From Candidatus Omnitrophota bacterium (lineage in GTDB: Bacteria > Hinthialibacterota > Hinthialibacteria > Hinthialibacterales > Hinthialibacteraceae), in the NCBI GenBank assembly GCA_003598175.1, contig QZKN01000039.1, forward strand, positions 1 to 37,351: DNA of 37,351 bases, written 5' to 3'. The translations under genes were made by a program, and so were the position numbers. This document shows, piece by piece, positions 1 through 7,095 of this stretch (positions are counted from its first letter, which is position 1; every line of letters starts with the position of its first letter). The notes under the pieces were generated by a model. It had not been told where the DNA came from. It searched no databases and worked only from the letters and a program-made list of their open reading frames with translations.

Positions 1-125
1 CGATTTTTCAGCGCCTCGATCAGCGCCGGCTCGTCCACCACCGAGCCGCGTGCCATGTTGATGAGGATGCCGTTGGGCCCCAGCGCCTCAAGCACCTCGG
101 CATTGATCATACCGAAGCGGGGGCG
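1..125 (-). other. Fragment of a D-2-hydroxyacid dehydrogenase gene at a probably chimeric contig end
   Basis: Read on the minus strand, bases 125 to 1 encode INAEVLEAL, then GPNGILINMARGSVVDEP, then ALIEALKN. This matches the part of NAD-dependent D-2-hydroxyacid dehydrogenases (phosphoglycerate dehydrogenase, hydroxypyruvate reductase) that includes the ARG..VDE active-site segment. There is no start or stop. The stretch is visibly richer in G and C than the rest of the window, and it runs straight into the interior of a gene on the other strand near base 120-129 with no intergenic space. I infer an assembly chimera rather than a real gene neighbour. The protein family call is firm; its membership in this genome is doubtful. 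Confidence 0.6.
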
Positions 126-128
126 CTG

Positions 129-944
129 GTCGATCCCACGCCGACGCCCGGATCCGGCATTCCCAGCGGCGCAACCACCGCCATTGCGTTGGCGGAGGGG
201 GAAGAGATTGAGCTGGTGTTGATCAAGGCGGGCACGTATCAAGCCGGCAGTCCGGAGGATGAGGAAGGGCGTTTTCCCAACGAAAGCCCACAGCATACCG
301 TGACGATCACGCGCGATTTTTATATGAGCGCCTATGAAATCACCAATCGGGAATATCGCCGGTTCGATCCCCGGCATCAAGGCAGCGCGGCGGGGGGCGT
401 TGATTTGTATGCGGATGATTTGCCAGTGGTGCGGGTGACATGGGATCAGGCGAAGGCGTTTTGTGATTGGCTGTCGAACGAGAATGAATTGAATATCACA
501 TTGCCGACGGAAGCGGAATGGGAATACGCCTGCCGCGCGGGAACGACTACCCGCCGGTATTGGGGGAATGATTTGGGCAATGGTCTGGCTTGTTCGTATG
601 CCAACGTAGCGGACATTCGCGCGGCGTCCGAGTTTAACAATCCCAACACGTTTCCCTGCGATGACGGCTATGCGGGAACCGCGCCGGTGGGATCGTATCC
701 TCCCAATCCGTTCGGGTTGTATGATATGTTGGGGAATGTGTGGGAATGGTGCGAGGATTGGTTCGGCATCTATTCATCCACCGCCGTGGCCGATCCCACC
801 GGTCCGACGCGGGGGTATTCGAAACTGATTCGCGGCGGATCGTGGCAGGACGGGCCGGAGCGGGTGCGCTGCGCCATGCGCAGCGGGCCGCCGCCGGATA
901 ATGCGCATCCGGCGGTGGGATTTCGGATTGTGTTGCGGGAGTGA
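129..944 (+). CDS. Formylglycine-generating-enzyme-like (SUMF1/FGE-sulfatase) domain protein, 5' end missing
   Basis: The protein carries the SUMF1 fold shared by formylglycine-generating enzymes and related proteins. It has IKAGTYQAGS at the domain start, then YMSAYEITNREY, LPVVRVTWDQAKAFCDWLS, LPTEAEWEYACRAGT, GLYDMLGNVWEWCEDW and a final RGGSW...VGFRIVLRE. True FGEs convert a sulfatase cysteine to formylglycine; many family members have other roles, and I do not see the paired catalytic cysteines clearly enough to claim activity. Upstream of the domain the frame is open through a linker-like VDPTPTPGSGIPSG back to about base 129, where the contig appears chimeric. The real start is therefore probably lost; the TTG at 189 is only the first in-frame start-like codon. 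A sulfatase fragment lies just downstream on the opposite strand. Confidence 0.8.
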   Translation, partial: VDPTPTPGSGIPSGATTAIALAEGEEIELVLIKAGTYQAGSPEDEEGRFPNESPQHTVTITRDFYMSAYEITNREYRRFDPRHQGSAAGGVDLYADDLPVVRVTWDQAKAFCDWLSNENELNITLPTEAEWEYACRAGTTTRRYWGNDLGNGLACSYANVADIRAASEFNNPNTFPCDDGYAGTAPVGSYPPNPFGLYDMLGNVWEWCEDWFGIYSSTAVADPTGPTRGYSKLIRGGSWQDGPERVRCAMRSGPPPDNAHPAVGFRIVLRE

Positions 945-977
945 TGCCTGGGCAGTCTGTTTCATACTAATCCTTAC

Positions 978-1157
978 CGAGTCGGTGATTTCCCCGCAGA
1001 CATGTTGCATGGCTTTGTCCTGGTCGCCATTTATCATACGGTCTTCTTCGATTGCCTGATGGGGATTATGAGGCGAGCCAACCCAGACCACCGTCAGAAA
1101 CGGCTGCGGATTTTTGGCTTGTTTGCGAATGAATTCGATGGCAACATCCACTGTGAC
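978..1157 (-). pseudogene. Sulfatase gene remnant
   Basis: On the minus strand this stretch reads TVDVAIEFIRKQAKNPQPF, then LTVVWVGSPHNPHQAIEED, then RMINGDQDKAMQHVCGEIT. That is the typical internal segment of type I sulfatases (the DFIRRQA..QPFL..V.W..SPH.PH block followed by the Q-H..GEI block). It covers roughly 60 codons of a family usually 450-550 residues long. Nothing sulfatase-like precedes it: an in-frame TAA lies just upstream and the stop of the phosphoesterase gene abuts it. After GEITDS the homology stops. The formylglycine-acceptor C/S-x-P-x-R motif is absent. I read it as a deletion scar of a sulfatase gene. Its position next to an FGE-like gene makes a former functional pair plausible. 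Confidence 0.65.
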
Positions 1158-2968
1158 TATTTATGTATAATAAGATCATCGTGTTTTTTCCCATTGATGT
1201 CGTAAGTTTGATAGTGCAAGTGATTATCGGAAACATGAATGTTCAATAGCTGATACACCGACGTGTCGACAAATCCGACGGCGGTATAATCGCGTTCCGC
1301 CTGCTCATACATTTTGGTACCCGAAACGGAAACCACATAAATCGTGCCATCGGCGAGGTTGTCGACGGGTTGATTGCTTTTCATCGGATGCGTGCGCAGA
1401 TAGGCGTGATCGTGACCCTGCAGCACCATGTCAACATGATACTTGTCAAAAATCGGGGTCCAGGCATCCCGGATTTCCGCGTTGTCGCGGTCGGGATCGG
1501 AGGAATAAACCGGATGATGAAACGCCACGAATTTCCAAACCGCTTCTGTATGAGACAATTGTTGTTCCAGCCATGGCGTCTGCTCTTCCGGCGGGAGATT
1601 GGAATCCAGAATGAGGATCAACGCATTCCCATATTCAAACGAGTACACCCGTTCCGACTCGATCATCGCCGGGCCGTTTATCGGAAGAGTAAAATATGTA
1701 AAATATAGGGAGGGATGGCCGCCACGGCAATCGTGATTGCCGAGTGCAGGCACGATGGGTTTGCGGTCAAGGACCCCCCTTGCATTATGAAAAAAGTCGT
1801 CCCAATCATCTCGATCGTTGCCGCGCCCCACCAAATCGCCCGCGAACAGATAAAAGGCGGCGTCCGTATGGGCGCGATGCGCGTTTTGGAGAAGCGCGCC
1901 CCAGCGATCCAGTCCGTTTTGCGCGTCGCCCATATAAACAAATGAAAATGAGGCGGCCTGTTTCGTTGCGGTTTTGAATTCCGCTGTTTCACTCCAATGA
2001 TCACTCAATCCGTCTCCCACGGCGTATAAATACGTGGTTCCGGCTTCCAAATTTTGCAATACCGCCGTGTGTCGGTAGCAGCGGGGATCGTTGATAATAT
2101 CAATGGTTTCCAATATGGTTGAATTCGCTGCAACCGTCTGCGCGTTTTGAGGAAAGGATGGATCCTCGCCGGATTTTTTTTGATAGGCCACCACTCCCTT
2201 GTTCACTGCAGGGCCCGTGCGCCATTGGATGGTTTGTGTGGCGCGGGGATCTTCGCTCCATGTCAACACGATCTGATCGGCCTGATCGCTTGACGGATAT
2301 TTGGTGAATAGAAATTGGGAGAGAATGGCGGCCGTTTTCACCCAGTCTTCACTGACTTGAATCAGAATCGCCTCTTCCCATTCCTTTGGAAACGAAGAGA
2401 TCGGATCGTCATCATCGATATAGGGCGGCGTTCCTTCTTTCAGACGGGCAATTCGGCAATCGTTCGGATACAGATCGCGGATCACTGGAGGCGGATCTGT
2501 TTTTACGAGAGGCGTAAGCGCGACAAAATACTGCTCGCCTTCCTCGGTGAACGAATTGATCCCCAAACCGATTGATCCTTGCGGAAAGGTTTTCTCCCAC
2601 CCGATGTATTCATCGTCATCGACGATGATCTGCGCTTCCGTTCGTTCAAACCCTCTCTCATTCAACCAAAACGGTTCCGGATCCAGCGATGGATCCGTAA
2701 AAACCATCACCTTGACCGGAACCGAAACGGAAAACCGGATATGGTTGGTTGTGAGGATTTCTTTTTCTTGCTCGGTCAGCATCTTCCAGATTTGAATCGG
2801 ACCGATGTTCCTCAATTCCTGTTGAGGCGTTTCTTGAATCAACCGCATTTTGACTTGCGCGATGATGTCTTGCACGGAGGGAATGCCGTCGTGCGATGCA
2901 GGGCTTGCGAAATGAACGAATCCTAATATTATAAATATAAAGACAGAAAGGGCGATTCTTCTTTTCAT
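1157..2968 (-). CDS. Secreted metallophosphoesterase with purple-acid-phosphatase-like N-terminal domain
   Basis: A 603-residue exported protein with a signal peptide (MKRRIALSVFIFIILGFVHF). A fibronectin-like purple acid phosphatase N-domain spans about residues 225-340 (DQIVLTWSEDPRATQTIQWRT through LEAGTTYLYAVGDG). A calcineurin-type phosphoesterase domain follows with its metal-ligand blocks in order: GD at 347-348, FAGDLVGRG, GNHD with Asn411/His412, FHHP, and GHDH with His519/His521. The tyrosine that follows the second GD block in true purple acid phosphatases is not in its usual place, so a generic dinuclear metallophosphoesterase is the safer name. The substrate is unknown. It follows the pseudopilin gene by only 23 bases and probably shares its transcript. 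The start at 2968 is preceded by a weak AGGA. The stop abuts the sulfatase remnant. Confidence 0.85.
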   Translation of the reverse strand: MKRRIALSVFIFIILGFVHFASPASHDGIPSVQDIIAQVKMRLIQETPQQELRNIGPIQIWKMLTEQEKEILTTNHIRFSVSVPVKVMVFTDPSLDPEPFWLNERGFERTEAQIIVDDDEYIGWEKTFPQGSIGLGINSFTEEGEQYFVALTPLVKTDPPPVIRDLYPNDCRIARLKEGTPPYIDDDDPISSFPKEWEEAILIQVSEDWVKTAAILSQFLFTKYPSSDQADQIVLTWSEDPRATQTIQWRTGPAVNKGVVAYQKKSGEDPSFPQNAQTVAANSTILETIDIINDPRCYRHTAVLQNLEAGTTYLYAVGDGLSDHWSETAEFKTATKQAASFSFVYMGDAQNGLDRWGALLQNAHRAHTDAAFYLFAGDLVGRGNDRDDWDDFFHNARGVLDRKPIVPALGNHDCRGGHPSLYFTYFTLPINGPAMIESERVYSFEYGNALILILDSNLPPEEQTPWLEQQLSHTEAVWKFVAFHHPVYSSDPDRDNAEIRDAWTPIFDKYHVDMVLQGHDHAYLRTHPMKSNQPVDNLADGTIYVVSVSGTKMYEQAERDYTAVGFVDTSVYQLLNIHVSDNHLHYQTYDINGKKHDDLIIHK

Positions 2969-2991
2969 GATATTTTTCCTGGCAGTAATCC

Positions 2992-3579
2992 TTATCCGCC
3001 AAACAACATTTTACCGTCCACCATAATCCGTCCGGAGCTGTATTGCCCACCCATGCGGACGATATCTCCCGTACTGCTCAAGCCATTGCTGGGATCAAAA
3101 CTATAAATTGTAGTGCCAAACGGAAAACCGTCATTGCCGCTTACTTCCTCGTTTAAATCCGGCCCGGGTGAAATGATAAGATACGCTTGCGCGGGCCACT
3201 GAACGCCCGCTCGCGTCGCATTGCCCGAACCGAATTCGAAGTGGGGATTGTCTTCCGTCCAGTTTCTGACCTGGCTGGAAGGAAAAGGATCGAGGGGGAG
3301 AGAATTCATATAGGCGACCGGTGTGGTCAACCGAAACAGACCTCGTTCATCCATCCCGCCCGTAGGCCAATCATGATCCTCCACATAGGAGTTATAATCC
3401 AAATAATACTGCTCCAGCGCCGTGGACACGGCTTTCATGTCCGCTTGCACACGGCTGATTTTCGCCCGCATCTGCGCATTTAAAAAATTCGGCACCGCAA
3501 TGGCGGCGAGAATACCGATGATGGCGACGACGATCAATAATTCGATCAATGTAAAACCGGTCTTTTTCGTGGTTTCCAT
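2992..3579 (-). CDS. Type II secretion/type IV pilin-like pseudopilin
   Basis: A 195-residue protein starting METTKKTGFTLIELL, with a prepilin peptidase site (G before F), Glu at +5 of the mature protein, and the hydrophobic helix IVVAIIGILAAIAVPNFLNA. The rest is a short globular domain with features usual for GspG-like pseudopilins (AKISRVQADMKAVSTALEQY, then a GDIVRMGGQ segment near the end). Such proteins form inner-membrane-anchored pseudopili used in secretion or pilus assembly. The start at 3579 is chosen because AAGGAG lies 6-7 bases upstream and the leader is short; a longer in-frame extension to 3687 has no such support. A closely similar paralog is encoded at 21861. It is first in an apparent operon with the phosphoesterase gene. 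Confidence 0.88.
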   Translation of the reverse strand: METTKKTGFTLIELLIVVAIIGILAAIAVPNFLNAQMRAKISRVQADMKAVSTALEQYYLDYNSYVEDHDWPTGGMDERGLFRLTTPVAYMNSLPLDPFPSSQVRNWTEDNPHFEFGSGNATRAGVQWPAQAYLIISPGPDLNEEVSGNDGFPFGTTIYSFDPSNGLSSTGDIVRMGGQYSSGRIMVDGKMLFGG

Positions 3580-3608
3580 AGCAGCTCCTTGAGCACGATG
3601 ATAATGGT

Positions 3609-3637
3609 ATTCTACTATTTTTGAGGGTAAAAAACAA
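3609..3637 (-). promoter_or_regulatory. Candidate sigma70-type promoter for the pseudopilin-phosphoesterase operon
   Basis: On the minus strand TTGTTT (3637-3632) and TAGAAT (3614-3609) are separated by 17 bases. They lie about 30 bases upstream of the pseudopilin start at 3579. The -10 box is good and the -35 box matches four of six consensus positions. This is a pattern match only. Confidence 0.4.
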
Positions 3638-3808
3638 ATCCCGCGCCCCATCCTCTTCATGGCCATATCTCGGACCATATGGTTCAAGCCTCAAGGACAT
3701 CTTCATGGCGCGAATCTCCGGTTTGTGGGTGCAAACCGAGAATCCGTCTGACGCCATCTAAGAATAGGGCGCGGTAGAACGTCATTGTCCAATGGGATAA
3801 CTCGTACT

Positions 3809-4813
3809 TTAAAACACAGACCAGTGGAAAACCTGCACCGGCGCTTGCGCCAATCCTTGGGAGCCGGCGAATGTCGGATTTCCGGTCGCTTCCTGCAATT
3901 CGTTGAAGCTGGTGCTGCCGACGGTCAGGGCCGGTGAGCCTTCCTGCAAATGCAGGTCCATCGTTTTGGCGGTGAATCCCATTCCCGGAGGGGCGACGTA
4001 CAGCGGATCTTCGCCGAGGCTGTTCGCGTCCATGAATACGGCGCCGCCGTTAAGGTCGAGACGCCCCATCAGCGTTGCGGTAATGCCCGGCGCATCCCCG
4101 TCCAACGGATCCCAGCCGATGCAATTCACGACGGTGATGAAGCCGGCGCTCTCCAGATCGTTGGATCCCGGTCCGGCGTAAAAAATGCAATTGCGGAAAA
4201 CGCCTTCGGAGCTTCCGGCCGCTTGCACGATATCGCTGCTGCCGAGAAAGATGTCACAATTCGTAAATACTGCATAAGACGTGTCTGCAAGGTTGACCGC
4301 GTCCGCGGAGGACCACCCGAAAACACAAAAATTGAATGTCGCTTCCGCGGCGCCGTTGATGTCGACGGTGTTATCGCCCGTTTTCAAGGCCCAGACGTTG
4401 TTGAATGTGTTGTCGAACGAGCCGGTATCGAATTCGAGGGCCGCATCGATGGTATTGATCAGTGTTATATTTTCGACAATGAGTCCGTCGACGTTGTCGT
4501 CGATTTTAATCGCGGAATCGAAGGCGAAACCGCAGTCGATGATGGTTGCCGTAGAGGGATCCATTCCCGAACCGGCGCCTCGGATTGTGGTTCCGGATGG
4601 CAGGCGCATCAAGTCGGGGCGTCCGGTTGCATCGGCTTTCGGCGTGACTTTGTAATGACCGGCCGCAAAGGTAATGACGCTGTCAAAGTCCGTAACGGTT
4701 TGGATGATTCCGACCACATCGTCGCCCGGTTTGATGGAGACGTTTTGTTGGGCCTGGGCCGTGAGCCCCATCATCGAAAGCATCATAATGCATAGGGTTA
4801 GGCGTGTTTTCAT
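3809..4813 (-). CDS. Secreted right-handed beta-helix protein with aromatic C-terminal tail
   Basis: A 334-residue protein with a signal peptide (MKTRLTLCIMMLSMMGLTAQAQ), then VSIKPGDDVVGIIQ and the motif IRGAGSGMDPSTATIIDCG. The opening resembles pectate-lyase-like beta-helix proteins, in which a coil cap is followed by short parallel strands (repeated ENITLINT, FNNVWALKTG, FNFCVFGW, FTNCDIFLG, FRNCIFYAG). No catalytic residues can be assigned. It may be a polysaccharide-binding or degrading helix, or a structural surface protein. It is a paralog of the gene just upstream (4839-5795), 25 bases apart and probably co-transcribed. It differs by a terminal VQVFHWSVF that the paralog lacks. The start at 4813 is supported by GGAG nine bases upstream. 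Confidence 0.75.
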   Translation of the reverse strand: MKTRLTLCIMMLSMMGLTAQAQQNVSIKPGDDVVGIIQTVTDFDSVITFAAGHYKVTPKADATGRPDLMRLPSGTTIRGAGSGMDPSTATIIDCGFAFDSAIKIDDNVDGLIVENITLINTIDAALEFDTGSFDNTFNNVWALKTGDNTVDINGAAEATFNFCVFGWSSADAVNLADTSYAVFTNCDIFLGSSDIVQAAGSSEGVFRNCIFYAGPGSNDLESAGFITVVNCIGWDPLDGDAPGITATLMGRLDLNGGAVFMDANSLGEDPLYVAPPGMGFTAKTMDLHLQEGSPALTVGSTSFNELQEATGNPTFAGSQGLAQAPVQVFHWSVF

Positions 4814-4838
4814 GATATTTCTCCTTTCTTTGGGCTCA

Positions 4839-5795
4839 TTATTGCGCCGGTCCAAGCGCCCCGGCGAAGGTGGGATTGCCGCTTGCGTCTCGTCCTGCCG
4901 TCAAGGCCGGGGAGCCGGGCCGCAAATGGAAATCCAAATCCAAATAATATACGTCGTACCCGACATTGACGTAGAGCGGATCGCCTGCGACGCCATCGAT
5001 GATCACCGTATTTCCCTCCGGCGCAAGACCGCCGATCCCGTCCACGTCGGATCCTTTCGGATCGAAGAATACGCAATTTTTCAATTCCAACAGAGCGCCG
5101 CCGACCAGGTCGTCGGAAAGCGCGCCGGCATGGAAAATGGTATTGCGAACATAAACGGTCGTGTTATCCACGTTTTCCATGATGTCGCTGTCCCAATCGT
5201 AGAAATCGCAGTTTTCGAACAGGATGGAACTATCTCCTTCCGTATCCGTGCCATCATCGCCGCCGCGGGCGAAGATGCAATTTTTGTACCGAATCAGATC
5301 TTCGGGATTGTCCGGATCCCCACTCCCGGCGGTTCCGTCATTGTCGGCGCCGGAATCGCAGGCTAACGACCAGCAATTACGGATCTCCACGTTGAGCGCA
5401 TCCCCATACGGTTCGAATGCTTCATCCCACATATGAAGAATGGTAAAACCGTCGATGGTTACATCGAACGTTTCAATGCGAAATCCGGTGGCAACAAACC
5501 AAGCTTCGCCGTCAAGGATCGTTGCCGTCGAGGGATCGGTTCCCGGTCCGGCGCCTCGCAATGTAATCCCGTCCAGCTCAGGCGTCAGACGGATTCCATA
5601 CCGGTTGTCCGGATTGACCGGTTTCAGGTCGTACCATCCCGGCGCAAAGATGACGGTTCCTTCAGCGCCTGCCTGTTGGATGGCCGCGCCGATATCGTCG
5701 CCGGGGCCCACATTCACGGTTTGTTGTCCCATGACGCCGGCAGACGTCATTAGGACAAGGGCGAGAATCGAAAAAGATTTGCCCACAGTTCTCAT
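4839..5795 (-). CDS. Secreted right-handed beta-helix protein (paralog of 3809-4813)
   Basis: A 318-residue exported protein with signal peptide MRTVGKSFSILALVLMTSAG, then VNVGPGDDIGAAIQQAG and LRGAGPGTDPSTATILDG, clearly homologous to the downstream gene. Repeated units such as IRNCWSLACD, YKNCIFARGG, FENCDFYDWD, VRNTIFHAG and LKNCVFFDP show the one-turn periodicity of a right-handed parallel beta-helix. It ends NPTFAGALGPAQ, exactly where the paralog continues into its extra tail. The start at 5795 is chosen because AGGAGG lies nine bases upstream; an in-frame ATG at 5813 would overlap that ribosome site. No catalytic residues are identifiable. The Asp/Asn-rich loops suggest calcium binding, but this is a guess. 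Confidence 0.75.
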   Translation of the reverse strand: MRTVGKSFSILALVLMTSAGVMGQQTVNVGPGDDIGAAIQQAGAEGTVIFAPGWYDLKPVNPDNRYGIRLTPELDGITLRGAGPGTDPSTATILDGEAWFVATGFRIETFDVTIDGFTILHMWDEAFEPYGDALNVEIRNCWSLACDSGADNDGTAGSGDPDNPEDLIRYKNCIFARGGDDGTDTEGDSSILFENCDFYDWDSDIMENVDNTTVYVRNTIFHAGALSDDLVGGALLELKNCVFFDPKGSDVDGIGGLAPEGNTVIIDGVAGDPLYVNVGYDVYYLDLDFHLRPGSPALTAGRDASGNPTFAGALGPAQ

Positions 5796-6420
5796 CCTTT
5801 TCTTCCTCCTCATGATGGTTTGATGTGGTGCATTCGGAAATGCACTCGCGTCGAAAAACACTGCACAGGAGACAATGGATGAATTCATTTCCACGTGCAG
5901 GTATTGAAAATCCATAATTCGAACCGGGCGGCTCCGACGGAGTACCGTTTATGGAGCGAAACGATAGGAATCTTTTCACTTGCCTACGCGGTACTCCAGT
6001 CTTGAGCCGCTTTGCAACATCAACAATGGTATTTGGGGAGGTAAATAACAAGCGTGATCCGTTTTACATCAAAGCATGTATGATTTTTCAGAAATCAGAA
6101 CGTCTTACCATCCCATATTTCGCTTCTGTTGATTTATCAAACAGGATTTTTAATGTTGGCGCTAGCGGCTCCAGCCTCTTTTTTCTGTGAGGGAAAAGGC
6201 AGGATTTTTGTAGGCATATTGCCTACAGAGGGGGGGAATCAGATGAGAAAAGTATCAGGTTTCTATGAAAATGCCGGAGCGCGGGCATCCTGCCCGCATG
6301 TGCAGACCGGAGGTCCGCACCACAAAGATTATCATCCTTTCGTGGTTGCTATGTGGTCATGACGGTTTATGGAAAAATAATGGAAAACCATAGGTTACGT
6401 ATGTATTTATTTGTATTTGA
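5796..6420. other. Intergenic region (625 bases) between regulator and beta-helix genes
   Basis: No convincing gene lies here; the open frames are short and lack ribosome sites. It contains a perfect 9-base inverted repeat, GGAGTACCG at 5939-5947 and CGGTACTCC at 5989-5997, 41 bases apart. It also contains the paired hairpin repeats listed at 6281-6323. I could not identify a promoter for the beta-helix pair with confidence. Confidence 0.5.
6281..6323. repeat. Pair of intergenic hairpin repeats
   Basis: The first hairpin is GCGGGCA-TCC-TGCCCGC at 6281-6297, with perfect 7-base arms and a 3-base centre. The second, at 6300-6323, has a GCAGACC-GGA-GGTCCGC core followed by GCACCAC, with one non-pairing position in the stem. 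The same outer GTGGTGC/GCACCAC boundary and the TCC/GGA centre recur at 10981, 25099 and 30054. Confidence 0.75.
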
Positions 6421-7095
6421 TCAGTGTGTATGCTCTTCATGCACCCATTGAAAGGCGTGCTGCAGCAATTCGGAGGAACTTTCCAGATTCAATTTTTCCT
6501 TGATGCGCGCGCGGTAGGATTGCACGGTTTTGGGGCTGAGATGCATGGTTTCGGCAATGTCATGGGTTTGATGTCCGTGACCGATCAGTTGAAAGACCTC
6601 CAATTCACGGTCGCTTAAGCGATCCAATGGCGAGGCGGTGTTGTCGTCGCCGCGCACCAGTTTATTCAGCATTTTCTCCGACATGGCTGCGCTCAAATAG
6701 ATTTTTCCCTGCACAATCAGGCGCACGGCGTCGACGACTTTGTTTGTGAGTTCCTCTTTCATGATGTAACCGCGAGCCCCGGCCCGCAATGCCCGTTCGG
6801 CATAGAGCGACTCGTCATGAACGGAAAGAACCAGCAGCGGTAAATTGGCATACCGTTCTTTTATTTGTTTAATCAGTTCAAGACCGTTGCTGTCTTTCAA
6901 GGTGATATCAATGATGGCAATGTCGGGTTTGAACGCGGCGATGGCCTGCATCGCCTGGCGCGCATCTTCCGCTTCTCCGCAGACGTTCATGTCGTCTCTC
7001 TGATTGAAAAGCAGTAAAAGTCCTTGACGAACAATGGGATGATCGTCCACGACCAATACATTGATCTTGTGTTTATCCTTTTTTCGTTCCTTCAT
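6421..7095 (-). CDS. NarL/FixJ-family two-component response regulator
   Basis: A 224-residue regulator. The receiver domain (residues about 11-130) has acidic Asp17/Asp18, phospho-acceptor Asp63 in IIDITL, Ser91 in LVLSVHD and Lys113 in GYIMKEE. A LuxR-type helix-turn-helix (about 155-215) follows, with LSDRELEVFQLIGHG and MHLSPKTVQSYRARIKEKL. Phosphorylation by the kinase encoded just upstream should drive DNA binding. The start at 7095 is chosen because the receiver begins right after MKERKKDKHKINVLVVDDH and GGAAAG lies seven bases upstream. It overlaps the kinase gene by 23 bases, which suggests translational coupling. Target genes are not shown by the sequence; the adjacent carbohydrate genes are the obvious candidates. 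Confidence 0.93.
   Translation of the reverse strand: MKERKKDKHKINVLVVDDHPIVRQGLLLLFNQRDDMNVCGEAEDARQAMQAIAAFKPDIAIIDITLKDSNGLELIKQIKERYANLPLLVLSVHDESLYAERALRAGARGYIMKEELTNKVVDAVRLIVQGKIYLSAAMSEKMLNKLVRGDDNTASPLDRLSDRELEVFQLIGHGHQTHDIAETMHLSPKTVQSYRARIKEKLNLESSSELLQHAFQWVHEEHTH

Noticed and set aside
3950..4795. 281-codon plus-strand open frame across the beta-helix gene
   Set aside because: It lies antisense to a gene with signal peptide, ribosome site and paralog; its product has no recognisable features.
5939..5997. 9-base inverted repeat that could be terminal repeats of a small transposable element
   Set aside because: Only one copy, 41 bases between arms, no target duplication or transposase visible; kept only as a note on the intergenic region.
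5951..6362. Two short plus-strand open frames in the intergenic region
   Set aside because: No ribosome site, no domain, and the second crosses the hairpin repeats.
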